Made by a program: the position numbers and the translations under genes
Shown: piece by piece, positions 44,086-53,355 of the stretch
Layout: every line of letters begins with the position of its first letter
Position numbering within the stretch: the first letter of the stretch is position 1
Assembly (NCBI GenBank): GCA_000799755.1
Contig: JUHI01000006.1
Span: 186,001 to 250,000, forward strand
DNA from: Martinezella tropici
GTDB lineage: Bacteria; Pseudomonadota; Alphaproteobacteria; Rhizobiales; Rhizobiaceae
Length of the DNA stretch: 64,000 bases
Direction of reading: 5' to 3'
The notes under the pieces: generated by a model
Told to the model about the DNA's origin: nothing
The model's input: the letters and a program-made list of their open reading frames with translations, nothing else
Databases searched by the model: none

Positions 44086-45240
44086 TCACCTTTGCTCGGA
44101 ACGCGCTTGCCGATCCTCGGCGGCGCGGTTCTGGACAGCACGGCTTGCGGCTTGCGGGCGAGCCCGACTGCCGGTCAGCAGGTTATAGAAGCTTGGCAGG
44201 GCGTGGCGCGCCATGCCGTTGGTCAAGGGCAGCAGCGACAGGGCAAGCGCCGCCGCCAGGAGATAGAAAATCGGATAGAGCTCGCTGCCGCCGCGATTCC
44301 ACAGCACCCAGAGACAGAAGAGTAGTGGATAATGGGCGCAGAAGATCCAGAAGCTGAGGCTGCCGGTTCCCGCCAAGCCCTGACCGATCCGGCTGCGGAT
44401 GAAGATCGCAGACAGCGCCCAGAAGCCGGGAATGCCCACGAGCACCATCAGATTACGGCAAACTTCGAGCCACAACGGCAATCCAGGCCCCGTCATATAG
44501 GCAGCTGTTGCCAGAAGCGCCGCGAGCGCCACGAAGGCAGGCGCGATCAAAGCGGCATACCGATCCATGATCGTCACGTCGATACGGTAGAGGCTCAGAT
44601 AGATTCCGAAGCTGAAGCTGAACAAAATCGAGTTACGCAGCACAATACCGATAGATACTGGCCAAGCTGCGAGCAAAAGCAAGAAGACCAAGGTCGGCAA
44701 CGGAGCTTGACGAATAAGAAAAGCCAAGGCAGGAGACAACAAAATACAGACGAAGAGATCGCGCAGGAAATAAAGTGGCAGATTTATCGGCTCACCGTTG
44801 ATGGCAAGTAGAAGATTTGAGAGCGTATGCGGATTTGCCTTCGACAAATCCGGCAGATATCCGTCGCCTATACCGTAATACTGAAGAAGAAAAACAAACA
44901 GGAAGAATGCGCCATTCCATAACATGAATGGCAAAACAACGGTCTTTGTCTTCCGGCTAATTGTCTTTGTATAGCTTAGTGGTGCCGCTCCATTACGAAA
45001 AAGCAAGTAACCAGAGATCACGCTCAAGCAAGGAACACCCACACGGAACAAACTGTCACGCAGGAACACTCGCAGCCAATCAAAGACGCCATAGGCACCA
45101 TTGAACGGGCTGGTATGCGGATCAAACGGTATGTGGACAAAAACTATGCCCGAGATGAGCACGATACGCATGAGGTTTATCCGCGAAGACACGTTGGCAG
45201 TCACATTCACGATGTCTGTCACCCCTTCTTCGGGCTGCAT
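44086..45240 (-). CDS. exoH: Acyltransferase 3 family succinyltransferase ExoH
   Basis: The 384-residue integral membrane protein has about ten helices. INLMRIVLISGIVFVHIPFD contains the His used by acyltransferase-3 enzymes, and FRVGVPCLSVISGYLLFR follows. ExoH adds succinyl groups to the polymer, a change needed for ExoK cleavage and symbiosis in S. meliloti. GAGGGGGGA lies immediately before the ATG. It is the first gene of the exoHKLAMONP run and faces the intergenic region where exoT and exoI would be expected. Confidence 0.9.
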   Translation of the reverse strand: MQPEEGVTDIVNVTANVSSRINLMRIVLISGIVFVHIPFDPHTSPFNGAYGVFDWLRVFLRDSLFRVGVPCLSVISGYLLFRNGAAPLSYTKTISRKTKTVVLPFMLWNGAFFLFVFLLQYYGIGDGYLPDLSKANPHTLSNLLLAINGEPINLPLYFLRDLFVCILLSPALAFLIRQAPLPTLVFLLLLAAWPVSIGIVLRNSILFSFSFGIYLSLYRIDVTIMDRYAALIAPAFVALAALLATAAYMTGPGLPLWLEVCRNLMVLVGIPGFWALSAIFIRSRIGQGLAGTGSLSFWIFCAHYPLLFCLWVLWNRGGSELYPIFYLLAAALALSLLPLTNGMARHALPSFYNLLTGSRARPQAASRAVQNRAAEDRQARSEQR

Positions 45241-45888
45241 TCCCCCCTCGCAGCCATTTCAAACAGAGCAAAGCTCGCAGAGATAACCTAGGGCACTCTT
45301 CGGAAAGGGAATACGGCAGCGCAGCAAAAATAAGCGAAATCCGATATGCCATCCTGCTCGAAATCGACCGCTTCGCGTTGCCTGAAAGGTGCAACAATCG
45401 ATTTAGACGCAAGAAAAGCGCTTTAACGGAAAGCACTTAGATACCCGCGCGCACTTTCATCGCCAGCATTCGGCGGGCGGCTCAACTTGCCTTGGATTTT
45501 TCGCTGGAGGGTGAAGATTTTTTGCAGCGCAGCAGAGTTTGACAGGCGAACCATGACCAAAATGCGACAGTATTTCAATCGTTGTGAGAAAGGCGATCCG
45601 CTGCGCTCCTCTCATGGCTGCGACGATGTGCGGGCACGATCCGCAATGTGTCACAATGGCTCAGCGACGGGATGGTCTCAGGCTCGCGCTGCCGACAGAT
45701 AAAGTTTCAGAAATCTCATTTTCCAACATTGCTCCGCATCGATTGGACGCTACCTGTTGGCGTCACGGCGGCGTCCACCGGCGGGTCAATCGACCCAAGA
45801 ATTGCCGCGGATGTCGCCGCAAAGCCAATAGTCATGCCTCCGGGGATGAAACCGCAAGCCCTTGAATCAAAACCGTAAAGGCGGGAAA
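45241..45888. other. 648-base gene-free stretch between exoH and exoW
   Basis: This gap holds the divergent exoH and exoW promoters. Short frames in it are not convincing: no ribosome sites, mixed composition, and no hydrophobic runs that would betray a flippase remnant. It contains TTTTGCAGCGCAGCA (45520-45534) and a related GCAGCGCAGCAAAAA (45316-45330). In the reference exo order exoI and exoT belong here, and no trace of them is visible. The right half (45730-45860) is GC-rich but has no recognisable product. Confidence 0.75.
45520..45534 (+). repeat. TTTTGCAGCGCAGCA, copy 1 (before exoW)
   Basis: This 15-mer recurs exactly at 46850-46864 before exoV, and both copies follow AGATTTT. Its core is TGC-AGC-GCA, an inverted half-site pair. 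A related copy stands at 45316-45330 on the exoH side. Confidence 0.6.
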
Positions 45889-46848
45889 ATGGCATCTATC
45901 ACGATTGTTATTCCGTTCTATCAGAAGCAAACCGGCGTTCTGCAGCGCGCTTTGGCATCGATATCCCGGCAAACATTTCAGGATTTCGATGTGCTCATCG
46001 TCGATGATGAATCACCGCTTCCGGCAGAAGGCGAGCTGCAATCGCTGAGCAGCGAGGAAAGAAAGCGCATTCGCGTGATCCGCCAGGCGAATGCCGGCCC
46101 CGGCGGTGCACGCAATACCGGCCTTAACAGCGTGCCGGCCGAAAGCCGGTTCGTCGCATTCCTGGACTCCGACGACGAATGGGCGCCCGAGCATCTCAGC
46201 AACGCCTTCGGGACGCTGACCCATTACAACGCCGATTGTTACTGGGACTCCATCGATGGGGGCAAGGAGTTCTACTATCACTTCAGCATCGCGGAACTCG
46301 GGAAATCGACCGACACGGTGCGCCTGTCGGACAGGCCGGCCGTCGTGGAAATCCCCAACATCGCCAGCGTCATGCTGCAGGACTGGAGCTTTCTGCACAT
46401 GTCTTGCATGGTGGTCGGGCGCTCGCTCTTCGAAAAGATCCGCTTCGAGCCGTCATTGCGGCTGGCCGCGGAAGACGTCCTGTTCTTCTGCGACTGCATT
46501 CTCGGAGCCAAGCGCGTCTTGCTGTGCGAGAATGCCGGCGCACTGCGCGGCGAAGGCGTGAACATCTTTCACAGCATCGACAACGATTCCCCGCAGTTCC
46601 TGCGCCAGCAATTCAATACCTGGACGGCGCTGAACACTCTGGAACAAAGGTTTTCGCGCCGGCCACAGGATGTCGAGTCTATCCGTCGGTATAAAAACCG
46701 TGCCCGGCAGCAGGCGCTCTGGAGCCAGGCGCGGCAGATGCGGCAACGGCGTATGCCTCAATTCGGATTGCTGGCGAAATGGGCCTTGCGCGACCCGGCA
46801 ATTTTACAAAGCGCGATGCAGCTTGCCGTGGGCAAACTCGCGCCCTAG
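45889..46848 (+). CDS. exoW: Family 2 glycosyltransferase ExoW
   Basis: The 319-residue GT2 enzyme has ITIVIPFYQKQTGVLQRAL, FDVLIVDDESPLP and VAFLDSDDEWAPEH. ExoW adds the seventh sugar of the succinoglycan side chain in S. meliloti. ATG at 45889 follows AAAGGCGGGAAA; a TTG at 45862 is less likely. Its position, 5' of exoV and facing exoH, matches exoW. It is probably co-transcribed with exoV, although an exact copy of the upstream 15-mer lies between them. Confidence 0.88.
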   Translation: MASITIVIPFYQKQTGVLQRALASISRQTFQDFDVLIVDDESPLPAEGELQSLSSEERKRIRVIRQANAGPGGARNTGLNSVPAESRFVAFLDSDDEWAPEHLSNAFGTLTHYNADCYWDSIDGGKEFYYHFSIAELGKSTDTVRLSDRPAVVEIPNIASVMLQDWSFLHMSCMVVGRSLFEKIRFEPSLRLAAEDVLFFCDCILGAKRVLLCENAGALRGEGVNIFHSIDNDSPQFLRQQFNTWTALNTLEQRFSRRPQDVESIRRYKNRARQQALWSQARQMRQRRMPQFGLLAKWALRDPAILQSAMQLAVGKLAP

Positions 46849-46849
46849 A

Positions 46850-46864
46850 TTTTGCAGCGCAGCA
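46850..46864 (+). repeat. TTTTGCAGCGCAGCA, copy 2 (before exoV)
   Basis: An exact copy of the 15-mer at 45520-45534, placed two bases after the exoW stop and 70 before the exoV start. Confidence 0.6.
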
Positions 46865-46934
46865 TAGACTGCGCATGCCGCCCCAGGAGCCACGGCATGT
46901 TCCCCTTTTCGTTTGGATCAGCAAGGAGTCCTGC

Positions 46935-47879
46935 ATGAAGCCGTTCCACTGGGAATCCACCCATGGCAATTTCGGTGACGATCTCAATCTCTGGCTCTGG
47001 GATTTCCTACTTCCCGGCCTTCGCGAGGCTCACGAGGAGACATTGCTGGTCGGCGTCGGAACCGTGCTCAACACGGAGATCCTGCCCGCCGATGGACGCA
47101 AGCTCGTCATTGGCAGCGGCTTCGGCTACGGCTCCCTTCCCGACATGCGCGACACCTCGCTCTGGGATGTCCGCTGCGTACGCGGCCCGCTGACGGCCGA
47201 GAAAGTCGGCCTGCCCACCGAAATGGGCATAGTCGATCCCGCCGTATTGGTGACGGAAATGCCTGAATTCCAGAATGTTTCGAAAAATGGCAAGCGCACC
47301 TTCATCCCGCATTGGGAGTCGGCTGCTGCCGGCCTCTGGCCTGAGATCTGCAAGACCGTCGGCCTTTCCTATCTTGATCCGCGCGGCGAAGCCAAGGCTG
47401 TGATCCGCGAGATTGCCGCCTCCGAGCTGATCGTTGCGGAATCCATGCATGGCGCCATCCTTGCCGACGCATTCCGTGTTCCGTGGATTGCGGTCAGTTC
47501 GTCGCGCTCCATCAACAGCTTCAAGTGGAACGACTGGGCACGCTCGCTCGGCGTCACCTACCAGCCGAGGCATATCCCCGTCTCTACCCGCGCCGAGGCG
47601 ATCGCCAAGGGCGCCAAATTCTGGGGCGTCGGCTTCGAACGCAGCAAGCAAGCGGCAGCAGAACTCGAAAAGCAGCGCTACGGCGAAAACGTCATGCTCG
47701 CCGATCCCGAGCAGACGACGCTCCGCGTCATGGCCAAACAGGCGCTTGCCGCGCCCTCGGCCCTGGCCTTGTGGCAGGCGAGCAAGGCCAAGCCGCAATT
47801 GAGCAAGGATGGAGCGCTCGCATCCTGCAAAGAGCGGCTCTTGCGTGTGATCGACGGCATTCGCCGCGACTATCTGTAG
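46935..47879 (+). CDS. exoV: Polysaccharide pyruvyl transferase ExoV
   Basis: The 314-residue protein has the pyruvyl-transferase opening HGNFGDDLNLWLWDFLLPG. DVRCVRGPLTAEK and VAESMHGAILADAFRVPW follow, all typical of the ExoV/CsaB family. It adds a pyruvate ketal to the terminal glucose. AAGGAG lies six bases before the ATG at 46935; a longer frame from 46779 overlaps exoW and is rejected. It converges with exoU after 12 bases. Confidence 0.93.
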   Translation: MKPFHWESTHGNFGDDLNLWLWDFLLPGLREAHEETLLVGVGTVLNTEILPADGRKLVIGSGFGYGSLPDMRDTSLWDVRCVRGPLTAEKVGLPTEMGIVDPAVLVTEMPEFQNVSKNGKRTFIPHWESAAAGLWPEICKTVGLSYLDPRGEAKAVIREIAASELIVAESMHGAILADAFRVPWIAVSSSRSINSFKWNDWARSLGVTYQPRHIPVSTRAEAIAKGAKFWGVGFERSKQAAAELEKQRYGENVMLADPEQTTLRVMAKQALAAPSALALWQASKAKPQLSKDGALASCKERLLRVIDGIRRDYL

Positions 47880-47891
47880 GCTGAGAGACCT

Positions 47892-48902
47892 CTATTTCGG
47901 CGCGGCCTGCAGAAGATAGCGCAGGCCGTTTGCACCGGAATGGGCGATGGGCGCGCCGTCCCGTTTGCGGAAGCGCTCGCTCTTATCCGCCAGAATACCG
48001 CCTGCAATCGCCGGAACGGCGAACGGATGCGAAAGCGCGTAAGCCGCTGCGGACAAGAGCCCCGATTGTGACTTGATATCAAGGAAATGCCGCAGCTCGT
48101 AACGGTCGCGGATATGTTGCTCGTGGCGGCCGATCACCATTGCGTCTCTTGGTGCAAGCCCACCCTTGGCCAGAATGGCGCGGTCAGCCTCATAGAGGCG
48201 GCGCAGATCCTCTGTCCTGTGCCGGCCGCTTAAGGAATCGCTGCGGACGACCGCGCCATAGCCGCAGCTGTGGATGATCTTGTAGCGGGCGCGCTTGGCC
48301 AGCGCGCGGACATAGAGATCGTAATCCTCGCCGAGGCGCAGCGCCTCGTTGTAGCGCAGACCATGCGCATCCAGAAAAGAACGCCGCATCAAAGGTTTCA
48401 AGAAACCAATCTCGCCCCGGCGCACGCCACGCTTGGAAATATTACCTTCGACGAAGGCAACGAGATCGAGAAAGCGCGGCTTCGCATCGAAGTGATCGAG
48501 CCTTGCATGGGCATCGGGAACGGTATCGGCGCTGACGAAGGCGATGTTGTCGGCCACGAAATCCCAATCATCATCGGCCAGCAAGGCGGCGAAACGACCC
48601 GGAAAGAAGAAATCGTCGGCATCGAGAATGCCGATCAGCGGGGCTTTGGATACCTCGATTGCATGATTACGCGCTGCGGCAGGACCGCGGTTCTTCTGGA
48701 ACTCATGGATCGACAGCCTGCCGCTGCCGTCATCAGCCTTGGCCGCAGCCGCGGCCGTCCCATCAGTGGAACCGTCGTCGATAACCACGACTTCAGCCAC
48801 TTCCGGCTCCCGGAGGGCCGAAGCGACGGCCAGTCCAATGGTGCCGCTGGCATTCTTCGCGGCAATGATTACGCAGACGCCTTTTTCTGCACTGTCGGTC
48901 AC
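47892..48902 (-). CDS. exoU: Family 2 glycosyltransferase ExoU
   Basis: The 336-residue GT2 enzyme has VCVIIAAKNASGTIGLAVAS, EVVVIDDGSTDGT and LIGILDADDFFFPGRF. ExoU adds the sixth sugar of the repeat in S. meliloti. The start is GTG at 48902: GGAGG sits five bases upstream, whereas the in-frame ATG at 48959 has no ribosome site. It is on the minus strand, downstream of exoX. Confidence 0.87.
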   Translation of the reverse strand: MTDSAEKGVCVIIAAKNASGTIGLAVASALREPEVAEVVVIDDGSTDGTAAAAAKADDGSGRLSIHEFQKNRGPAAARNHAIEVSKAPLIGILDADDFFFPGRFAALLADDDWDFVADNIAFVSADTVPDAHARLDHFDAKPRFLDLVAFVEGNISKRGVRRGEIGFLKPLMRRSFLDAHGLRYNEALRLGEDYDLYVRALAKRARYKIIHSCGYGAVVRSDSLSGRHRTEDLRRLYEADRAILAKGGLAPRDAMVIGRHEQHIRDRYELRHFLDIKSQSGLLSAAAYALSHPFAVPAIAGGILADKSERFRKRDGAPIAHSGANGLRYLLQAAPK

Positions 48903-48992
48903 GTCAGCCTCCAATGGTTCTGCCGGAGACTTAGGACATGGCACCAATCCGACAACCATCGGACCGTCAAAAGATCTGGCTGCCGATCCGGC

Positions 48993-49283
48993 CTAAGGGT
49001 TGAAAGGCTCGGATCGATTGAGGTTGGGCGCGGACAGGCCGCCGACCTTGCTTTCTTCCTGGCCCGTCGTCGTCGCCTTGTCTTCATTCAGCAAGGCATC
49101 GCGCGACTTGCGCTCTTTCCAGACAAGGTAGAGCACGCCCAGGAAATAACCGATCTGCAGGAGAACGGCACAGATGACCGTTTCGATCAGAGTGGTCGAA
49201 AGAGAATTCGTCAGAGAATATGTTGCGATAGCAAATACGATCAGCGTGCCCAGCATGCTGATGAAGACGCGCGGCGCATACAT
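48993..49283 (-). CDS. exoX: Small membrane inhibitor of exopolysaccharide synthesis, ExoX-like
   Basis: The 96-residue protein has two hydrophobic helices (about 7-25 and 33-53) and a polar C-terminal tail. The opening YAPRVFISMLGTLIVFAIATY matches the ExoX/Psi type (quoted as family pattern). ExoX lowers exopolysaccharide output by acting on the priming step with ExoY. It faces exoY across a long regulatory region, as in S. meliloti. ATG at 49283 has GAGGT upstream; the frame could extend to 49304. Confidence 0.82.
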   Translation of the reverse strand: MYAPRVFISMLGTLIVFAIATYSLTNSLSTTLIETVICAVLLQIGYFLGVLYLVWKERKSRDALLNEDKATTTGQEESKVGGLSAPNLNRSEPFNP

Positions 49284-50013
49284 AATCTTACCTCGCCCGC
49301 TCAACCATCACATGAAAAACGATCAAGGTCTTTCCTCCCTTATCAGACCTGAAACTCAAATATATTTTATGATTCATTGAGATTCAACCAAGTTCAGACG
49401 ATCCGTTGCGATTTGAGACGACCCTACCGCCGGGCCTGTTAAAACTACACCTCGATTATAATTACAATTGAATTTGTTCATCTTTCTCTTTGCAATTATA
49501 TGGAGATATAATGAAATGATGCAATCTTTGCGACATGCGGTGTCAGTGCGAACCCTCTCGCTTCACCATCAATTCAATCAACTTTTATTACAAAGTCCTG
49601 AAAAACCAGATCCCAGTATGTGCGCCGCAAAATCTTGCTGCAACGCAATATATCGTCTGAAGAAATCGAGACGCCGGGTAGCTGAAGGGAACCGGAACAG
49701 AGGCTATCGAAGCCGATGATAATGAACAACTTAGCCTTCGATGCCTATAACACCCTTGGAAATCGTCGACTATGACACGGCGGAGCTACCAACCCTGCCA
49801 TTATACGCAACGCGATACAGTAGAACCCACCTATAGTCGCTCACTGATTTAAACCAAGTCACCATTGATGCGGTAAATGTATACCGTCATGTCATATCGC
49901 TACAAAAGTTTGGCTTAAAAAGTCCAAATCCAAACCTACACTCCCACCATCCCGGCTCTAATTACGCGTCCGAGAATTTCCGACCAATCGTCAACATGAA
50001 TGGAGTTTTCTCT
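49284..50013. promoter_or_regulatory. 730-base divergent exoX-exoY regulatory region
   Basis: This region is clearly richer in A+T than its surroundings, above all 49360-49620. Short frames in it have no support. Two TGC-N3-GCA sites stand at 49621-49629 and 49639-49647, 18 bases apart. In related rhizobia the exoX/exoY promoters are the main control point for succinoglycan (ExoR-ExoS-ChvI and MucR), and long leaders are usual. No specific ChvI or MucR site could be assigned by eye. Confidence 0.65.
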
Positions 50014-50694
50014 ATGAAGTCTGCGACGAGATCGGCCACATCGGCTTTTTTCAGCGCCGCGGAAAGCGACGTCTTTCCGCCCACTGGTGGAGTACTGAAG
50101 CGCGTTTTCGACGTCTCTACCGCTTTGACCGCTTTGGTTTTCATCAGCCCGCTCTTTTTGATGTTGATGCTGCTGGTGAAGCTTACAGACCGCGGTCCTG
50201 CCTTTTACGGCCATCGCCGTATCGGCCATAATGGCAAATACTTCCGTTGCCTGAAGTTCCGCACCATGGTCGTTGACGGAGACAAGGTCCTGCATGCCTA
50301 TTTGCAGGCCAATCCGAAGGCGATGGAGGAGTGGCGAGCGACGCGCAAGCTGCAGAACGACCCCCGCGTCACCGCCGTCGGCGCCGTCCTGCGCAAACTC
50401 AGTCTCGATGAACTGCCGCAGCTCATCAACATCATCCGCGGTGAAATGAGCGTCGTCGGCCCGCGCCCCGTCGTCGAAGACGAGCTTGAGCTCTATGAGA
50501 CGGCTGCGATCTACTACCTGCAATCGCGTCCCGGCCTGACCGGCCTTTGGCAGGTCAGCGGCCGCAACGATGTCTCCTATGAAAGCCGTGTCGCTTTCGA
50601 CACGCATTATGTGAAGAACTGGTCGCTCAGCAGCGACATGATGATCATCGCCAAAACCATTCCTGCGGTCTGCCTCTCGCGCGGCAGCTATTGA
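50014..50694 (+). CDS. exoY: Undecaprenyl-phosphate galactose phosphotransferase ExoY
   Basis: The 226-residue membrane protein has an N-terminal hydrophobic helix (about 40-60) and the polyisoprenyl-phosphate hexose-1-phosphate transferase core. This core shows [28 protein letters not shown] and [14 protein letters not shown]. It primes the succinoglycan unit by putting galactose-1-P on the lipid carrier. ATG at 50014 follows GGAGTTTTCTCT; the ATG at 49996 has no ribosome site. It leads exoF, exoQ and exoZ. Confidence 0.94.
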   Translation: MKSATRSATSAFFSAAESDVFPPTGGVLKRVFDVSTALTALVFISPLFLMLMLLVKLTDRGPAFYGHRRIGHNGKYFRCLKFRTMVVDGDKVLHAYLQANPKAMEEWRATRKLQNDPRVTAVGAVLRKLSLDELPQLINIIRGEMSVVGPRPVVEDELELYETAAIYYLQSRPGLTGLWQVSGRNDVSYESRVAFDTHYVKNWSLSSDMMIIAKTIPAVCLSRGSY

Positions 50695-50779
50695 TGATGA
50701 CTGGCAGATACCGCGGGATATCTCCTGCGGTTTTCCCGCGCCTTGCGGGATTGCCTACCAATAACAGGGAAGATCCTGC

Positions 50780-52054
50780 ATGATTGAATTTCGGCCTTCC
50801 AAGAGGCTTGTTCGCGTCAACACGTCGCTGCGGTGCGCAACCATCGTTGCTCTTGCCCTTTGCACCGCTTCCGTCTCGGCCTCGGCCGACAATCTCCCCG
50901 GATATCATCTGGGCGTCATGGACAAGCTGCATGTGCGCGTTGCCGAATGGCAGACCGCCGAAGGCACCATCCGCGACTGGTCGGTGATTACCGGCGACTA
51001 TACCGTGGGGCCTTCCGGCTCGATCTCGGTTCCTTTCATCGGCGACATGCCTGCCGTCGGCAAGACCACGGATCAGATCGCCGCCGCGATCGGCCTCGGG
51101 CTGCAGAAGCAGTTCGGCCTGCGCGATCGCCCCTCGGCCTCCGTCGAAATGTCCCAGTTTCGGCCGATCTACCTTTCCGGCGAAGTCCAGAATCCAGGCG
51201 AATATCCGTTCGCACCGAACCTGACCGTGCTCAAAGCCGTCAGCCTCGGCGGCGGCATGCGCCGCGCCGATGCCGGACAGCGCTTTGCACGCGATTTCAT
51301 CAACGCCAAGGGCGACGCCGTCGTCTATATGGCCGAGCGTGGACGCCTGCTGATGCGCAAGGCACGCCTGCTCGCCGAATTGGCCGGCAAGGACGAGATC
51401 GACGTCCCGGCGGAGCTCAAGCAATTGCCGCATGTGGCGGATCTGCTTGCAAGCGAAAGGGCGCTGATGGATACGCGCAGCCAGCGCATGAAAACACAGC
51501 TGCAATCGCTGGAAGATCTAAAGACACTCCTGCAGAACGAAGTCGAGGCGCTCTCGAAGAAGAACGACACGCAGAGCCGTCAGCTCGATCTCGCCAAGGC
51601 GGACCGCGACAAGGTCGAAAGCCTCGCCGAACGGGGACTGGAACTTGCCTCCCGTCGCATCTCCGCCGAACAGCGCGCCTCGGATCTGGAGGCGACGCTC
51701 CTCGATACGGAGACCGCGTCGCTGAAGGCCAAGCAGGATATAAACAAGGCCAACCAGGACGAGATCACCCTGCACAATGACTGGCAGAGCTCATTGGCAC
51801 AGGACATGCAGGATACCGACACGCAGCTGGAAACGCTGCAGCTCAAGCTGTCAACCAGCCAGTCACTGATGCAGGAAGCTGTGGCTCAATCGGCTGATGC
51901 CAGCAACCTCGATCCCAGCGGACAGAGTGTGAGCATCTCCTACACGATCGTTCGCGACGAGAACGGCCAATCGAAGGAAATCCAGGCTCAGGAAAACACG
52001 CAGGTATTGCCGGGCGACCTCATCAAGGTCAATACCGGCCTTGCCATGCGATAG
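50780..52054 (+). CDS. exoF: Exopolysaccharide export protein ExoF
   Basis: The 424-residue protein has a signal peptide (about 1-37, SVSASADN) and a polysaccharide-export domain starting YHLGVMDKLHVRV. An SLBB-like repeat (PIYLSGEVQNPGEYPF) and a long coiled coil (about 230-385) follow. ExoF works with ExoP and ExoQ in polymer export and is also needed for the first sugar transfer. AACAGGGAAGATCC precedes the ATG. The 85-base gap from exoY and eight-base gap to exoQ fit one operon. Confidence 0.92.
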   Translation: MIEFRPSKRLVRVNTSLRCATIVALALCTASVSASADNLPGYHLGVMDKLHVRVAEWQTAEGTIRDWSVITGDYTVGPSGSISVPFIGDMPAVGKTTDQIAAAIGLGLQKQFGLRDRPSASVEMSQFRPIYLSGEVQNPGEYPFAPNLTVLKAVSLGGGMRRADAGQRFARDFINAKGDAVVYMAERGRLLMRKARLLAELAGKDEIDVPAELKQLPHVADLLASERALMDTRSQRMKTQLQSLEDLKTLLQNEVEALSKKNDTQSRQLDLAKADRDKVESLAERGLELASRRISAEQRASDLEATLLDTETASLKAKQDINKANQDEITLHNDWQSSLAQDMQDTDTQLETLQLKLSTSQSLMQEAVAQSADASNLDPSGQSVSISYTIVRDENGQSKEIQAQENTQVLPGDLIKVNTGLAMR

Positions 52055-52062
52055 GAAAGTCG

Positions 52063-53355
52063 ATGCGGATAGCCAAATCGATTTTTGTCCGTCCAGGCAG
52101 CAACGCCACCTATGGCATGGTGGCGATTGCTCTTTCCTTTTTTGTCTTTGCCTACTCGTCCCGCTTCGGCCAGCCTTCCATTCTGCTTTACTACGCCTTG
52201 TGGTTCCCGCTCGTGCTGATCGACTATCGCAACGTGCTCGGCAGCTATCACAGGCAGCTCTGGCTGTTCGCCTTCGGCGTCTTCACCTGCCTGTCGATCT
52301 TCTGGTCCGTCGTTCCCGCCGTGACGGCGCGCGCCGCAGTCCAGTATACGACGCACATCTTCTGCGCCCTCGTGGCCATGCGCACGCTCGACATCCGCAC
52401 ACTGACCCGCGGCGCAATTGCCGGCACCGGCATCGTGCTCATCTATTCGATGTTGTTCGGCTACTATGCCTATGATCCCATCGATGGGACCTACAGCTTC
52501 GTCGGCGCCTTCGATTCCAAGAACCAGCTCGGCTTTTATGCCTCGCTCGGCATCTATTTCGCTTTTGCCGCCGTCTTCGTGCTCGGTGAACGGCGGATCT
52601 GGATGCTGGGCGCGGGATTTGCCGGCCTGTTGTCCGCCTATTGCCTGCATGCTTCATCTTCGGCAACGTCGGTGCTGACGACGGGACTGGTCGTAGCGCT
52701 ATGCATAAGCCTGCGTGTCATCCTCTATCTATCGCCCAAGCAGCGTAAAAGACTGTTTGTGACAGTGGCCGTCTGCGGAACCATCCTTGCGGTCGCCGGC
52801 GTCTATCTTGGTGCGGTCGACCTCATCCTCGGCGCCTTCGGCAAGGATTCCACGCTCACCGGGCGAACCTACCTCTGGCAGCAGGGGATTGCGACCGCGC
52901 AGCAGAATCCATTCTTCGGCGTCGGCTATCAGGCCTACTGGGTCCAGGGCTTTTCCGAGCCCGAGCGACTGTGGGAGGAATTTTACATCGCCTCTCGCGC
53001 CGGTTTCCATTTCCACAATACCTATATCGAAACCGCGGTTGAAACCGGCCTCGTCGGTGTATTCCTGCTTGCTTCGATCCTGCTGACGGCCGTCGTCGGC
53101 CATATCAGCCGCTTCCTCAGTGATATCAGAAATGACGAGTCCTACGTCTTGCTGGGTGTCGCGACGCTGTTGCTGATCCGATCATTCGTGGAGATCGATA
53201 TTCTCAATCCATACCACGTCGGCTCCTTCCTGTTCTATTTCACGGCAGGCAAGCTTTCCATGCGAGTGCGCAGGCCCGCCAAGACACCATTGCGAACGGA
53301 TGCCCCCTTGCCATTCGCGCCGCCTGTCAACTGGGAGCCGCGAACGGGTCAATGA
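52063..53355 (+). CDS. exoQ: Exopolysaccharide polymerase ExoQ
   Basis: The 430-residue inner-membrane protein has about eleven helices. It has the O-antigen-ligase/polymerase motif region (TGRTYLWQQGI, and HFHNTYIETAVETGLVG), where the polymerase family has its periplasmic loop. ExoQ joins repeat units into high-molecular-weight polymer. It starts eight bases after exoF and overlaps exoZ by four bases. Confidence 0.93.
   Translation: MRIAKSIFVRPGSNATYGMVAIALSFFVFAYSSRFGQPSILLYYALWFPLVLIDYRNVLGSYHRQLWLFAFGVFTCLSIFWSVVPAVTARAAVQYTTHIFCALVAMRTLDIRTLTRGAIAGTGIVLIYSMLFGYYAYDPIDGTYSFVGAFDSKNQLGFYASLGIYFAFAAVFVLGERRIWMLGAGFAGLLSAYCLHASSSATSVLTTGLVVALCISLRVILYLSPKQRKRLFVTVAVCGTILAVAGVYLGAVDLILGAFGKDSTLTGRTYLWQQGIATAQQNPFFGVGYQAYWVQGFSEPERLWEEFYIASRAGFHFHNTYIETAVETGLVGVFLLASILLTAVVGHISRFLSDIRNDESYVLLGVATLLLIRSFVEIDILNPYHVGSFLFYFTAGKLSMRVRRPAKTPLRTDAPLPFAPPVNWEPRTGQ

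Noticed and set aside
45487..45878. Short plus-strand frames in the exoH-exoW gap considered as exoI or exoT remnants
   Set aside because: They lack hydrophobic segments and any recognisable nuclease or flippase pattern.
49468..49719. 83-codon plus-strand frame in the exoX-exoY gap
   Set aside because: Its composition and low GC fit regulatory DNA, no ribosome site precedes it and it resembles no family known to me.
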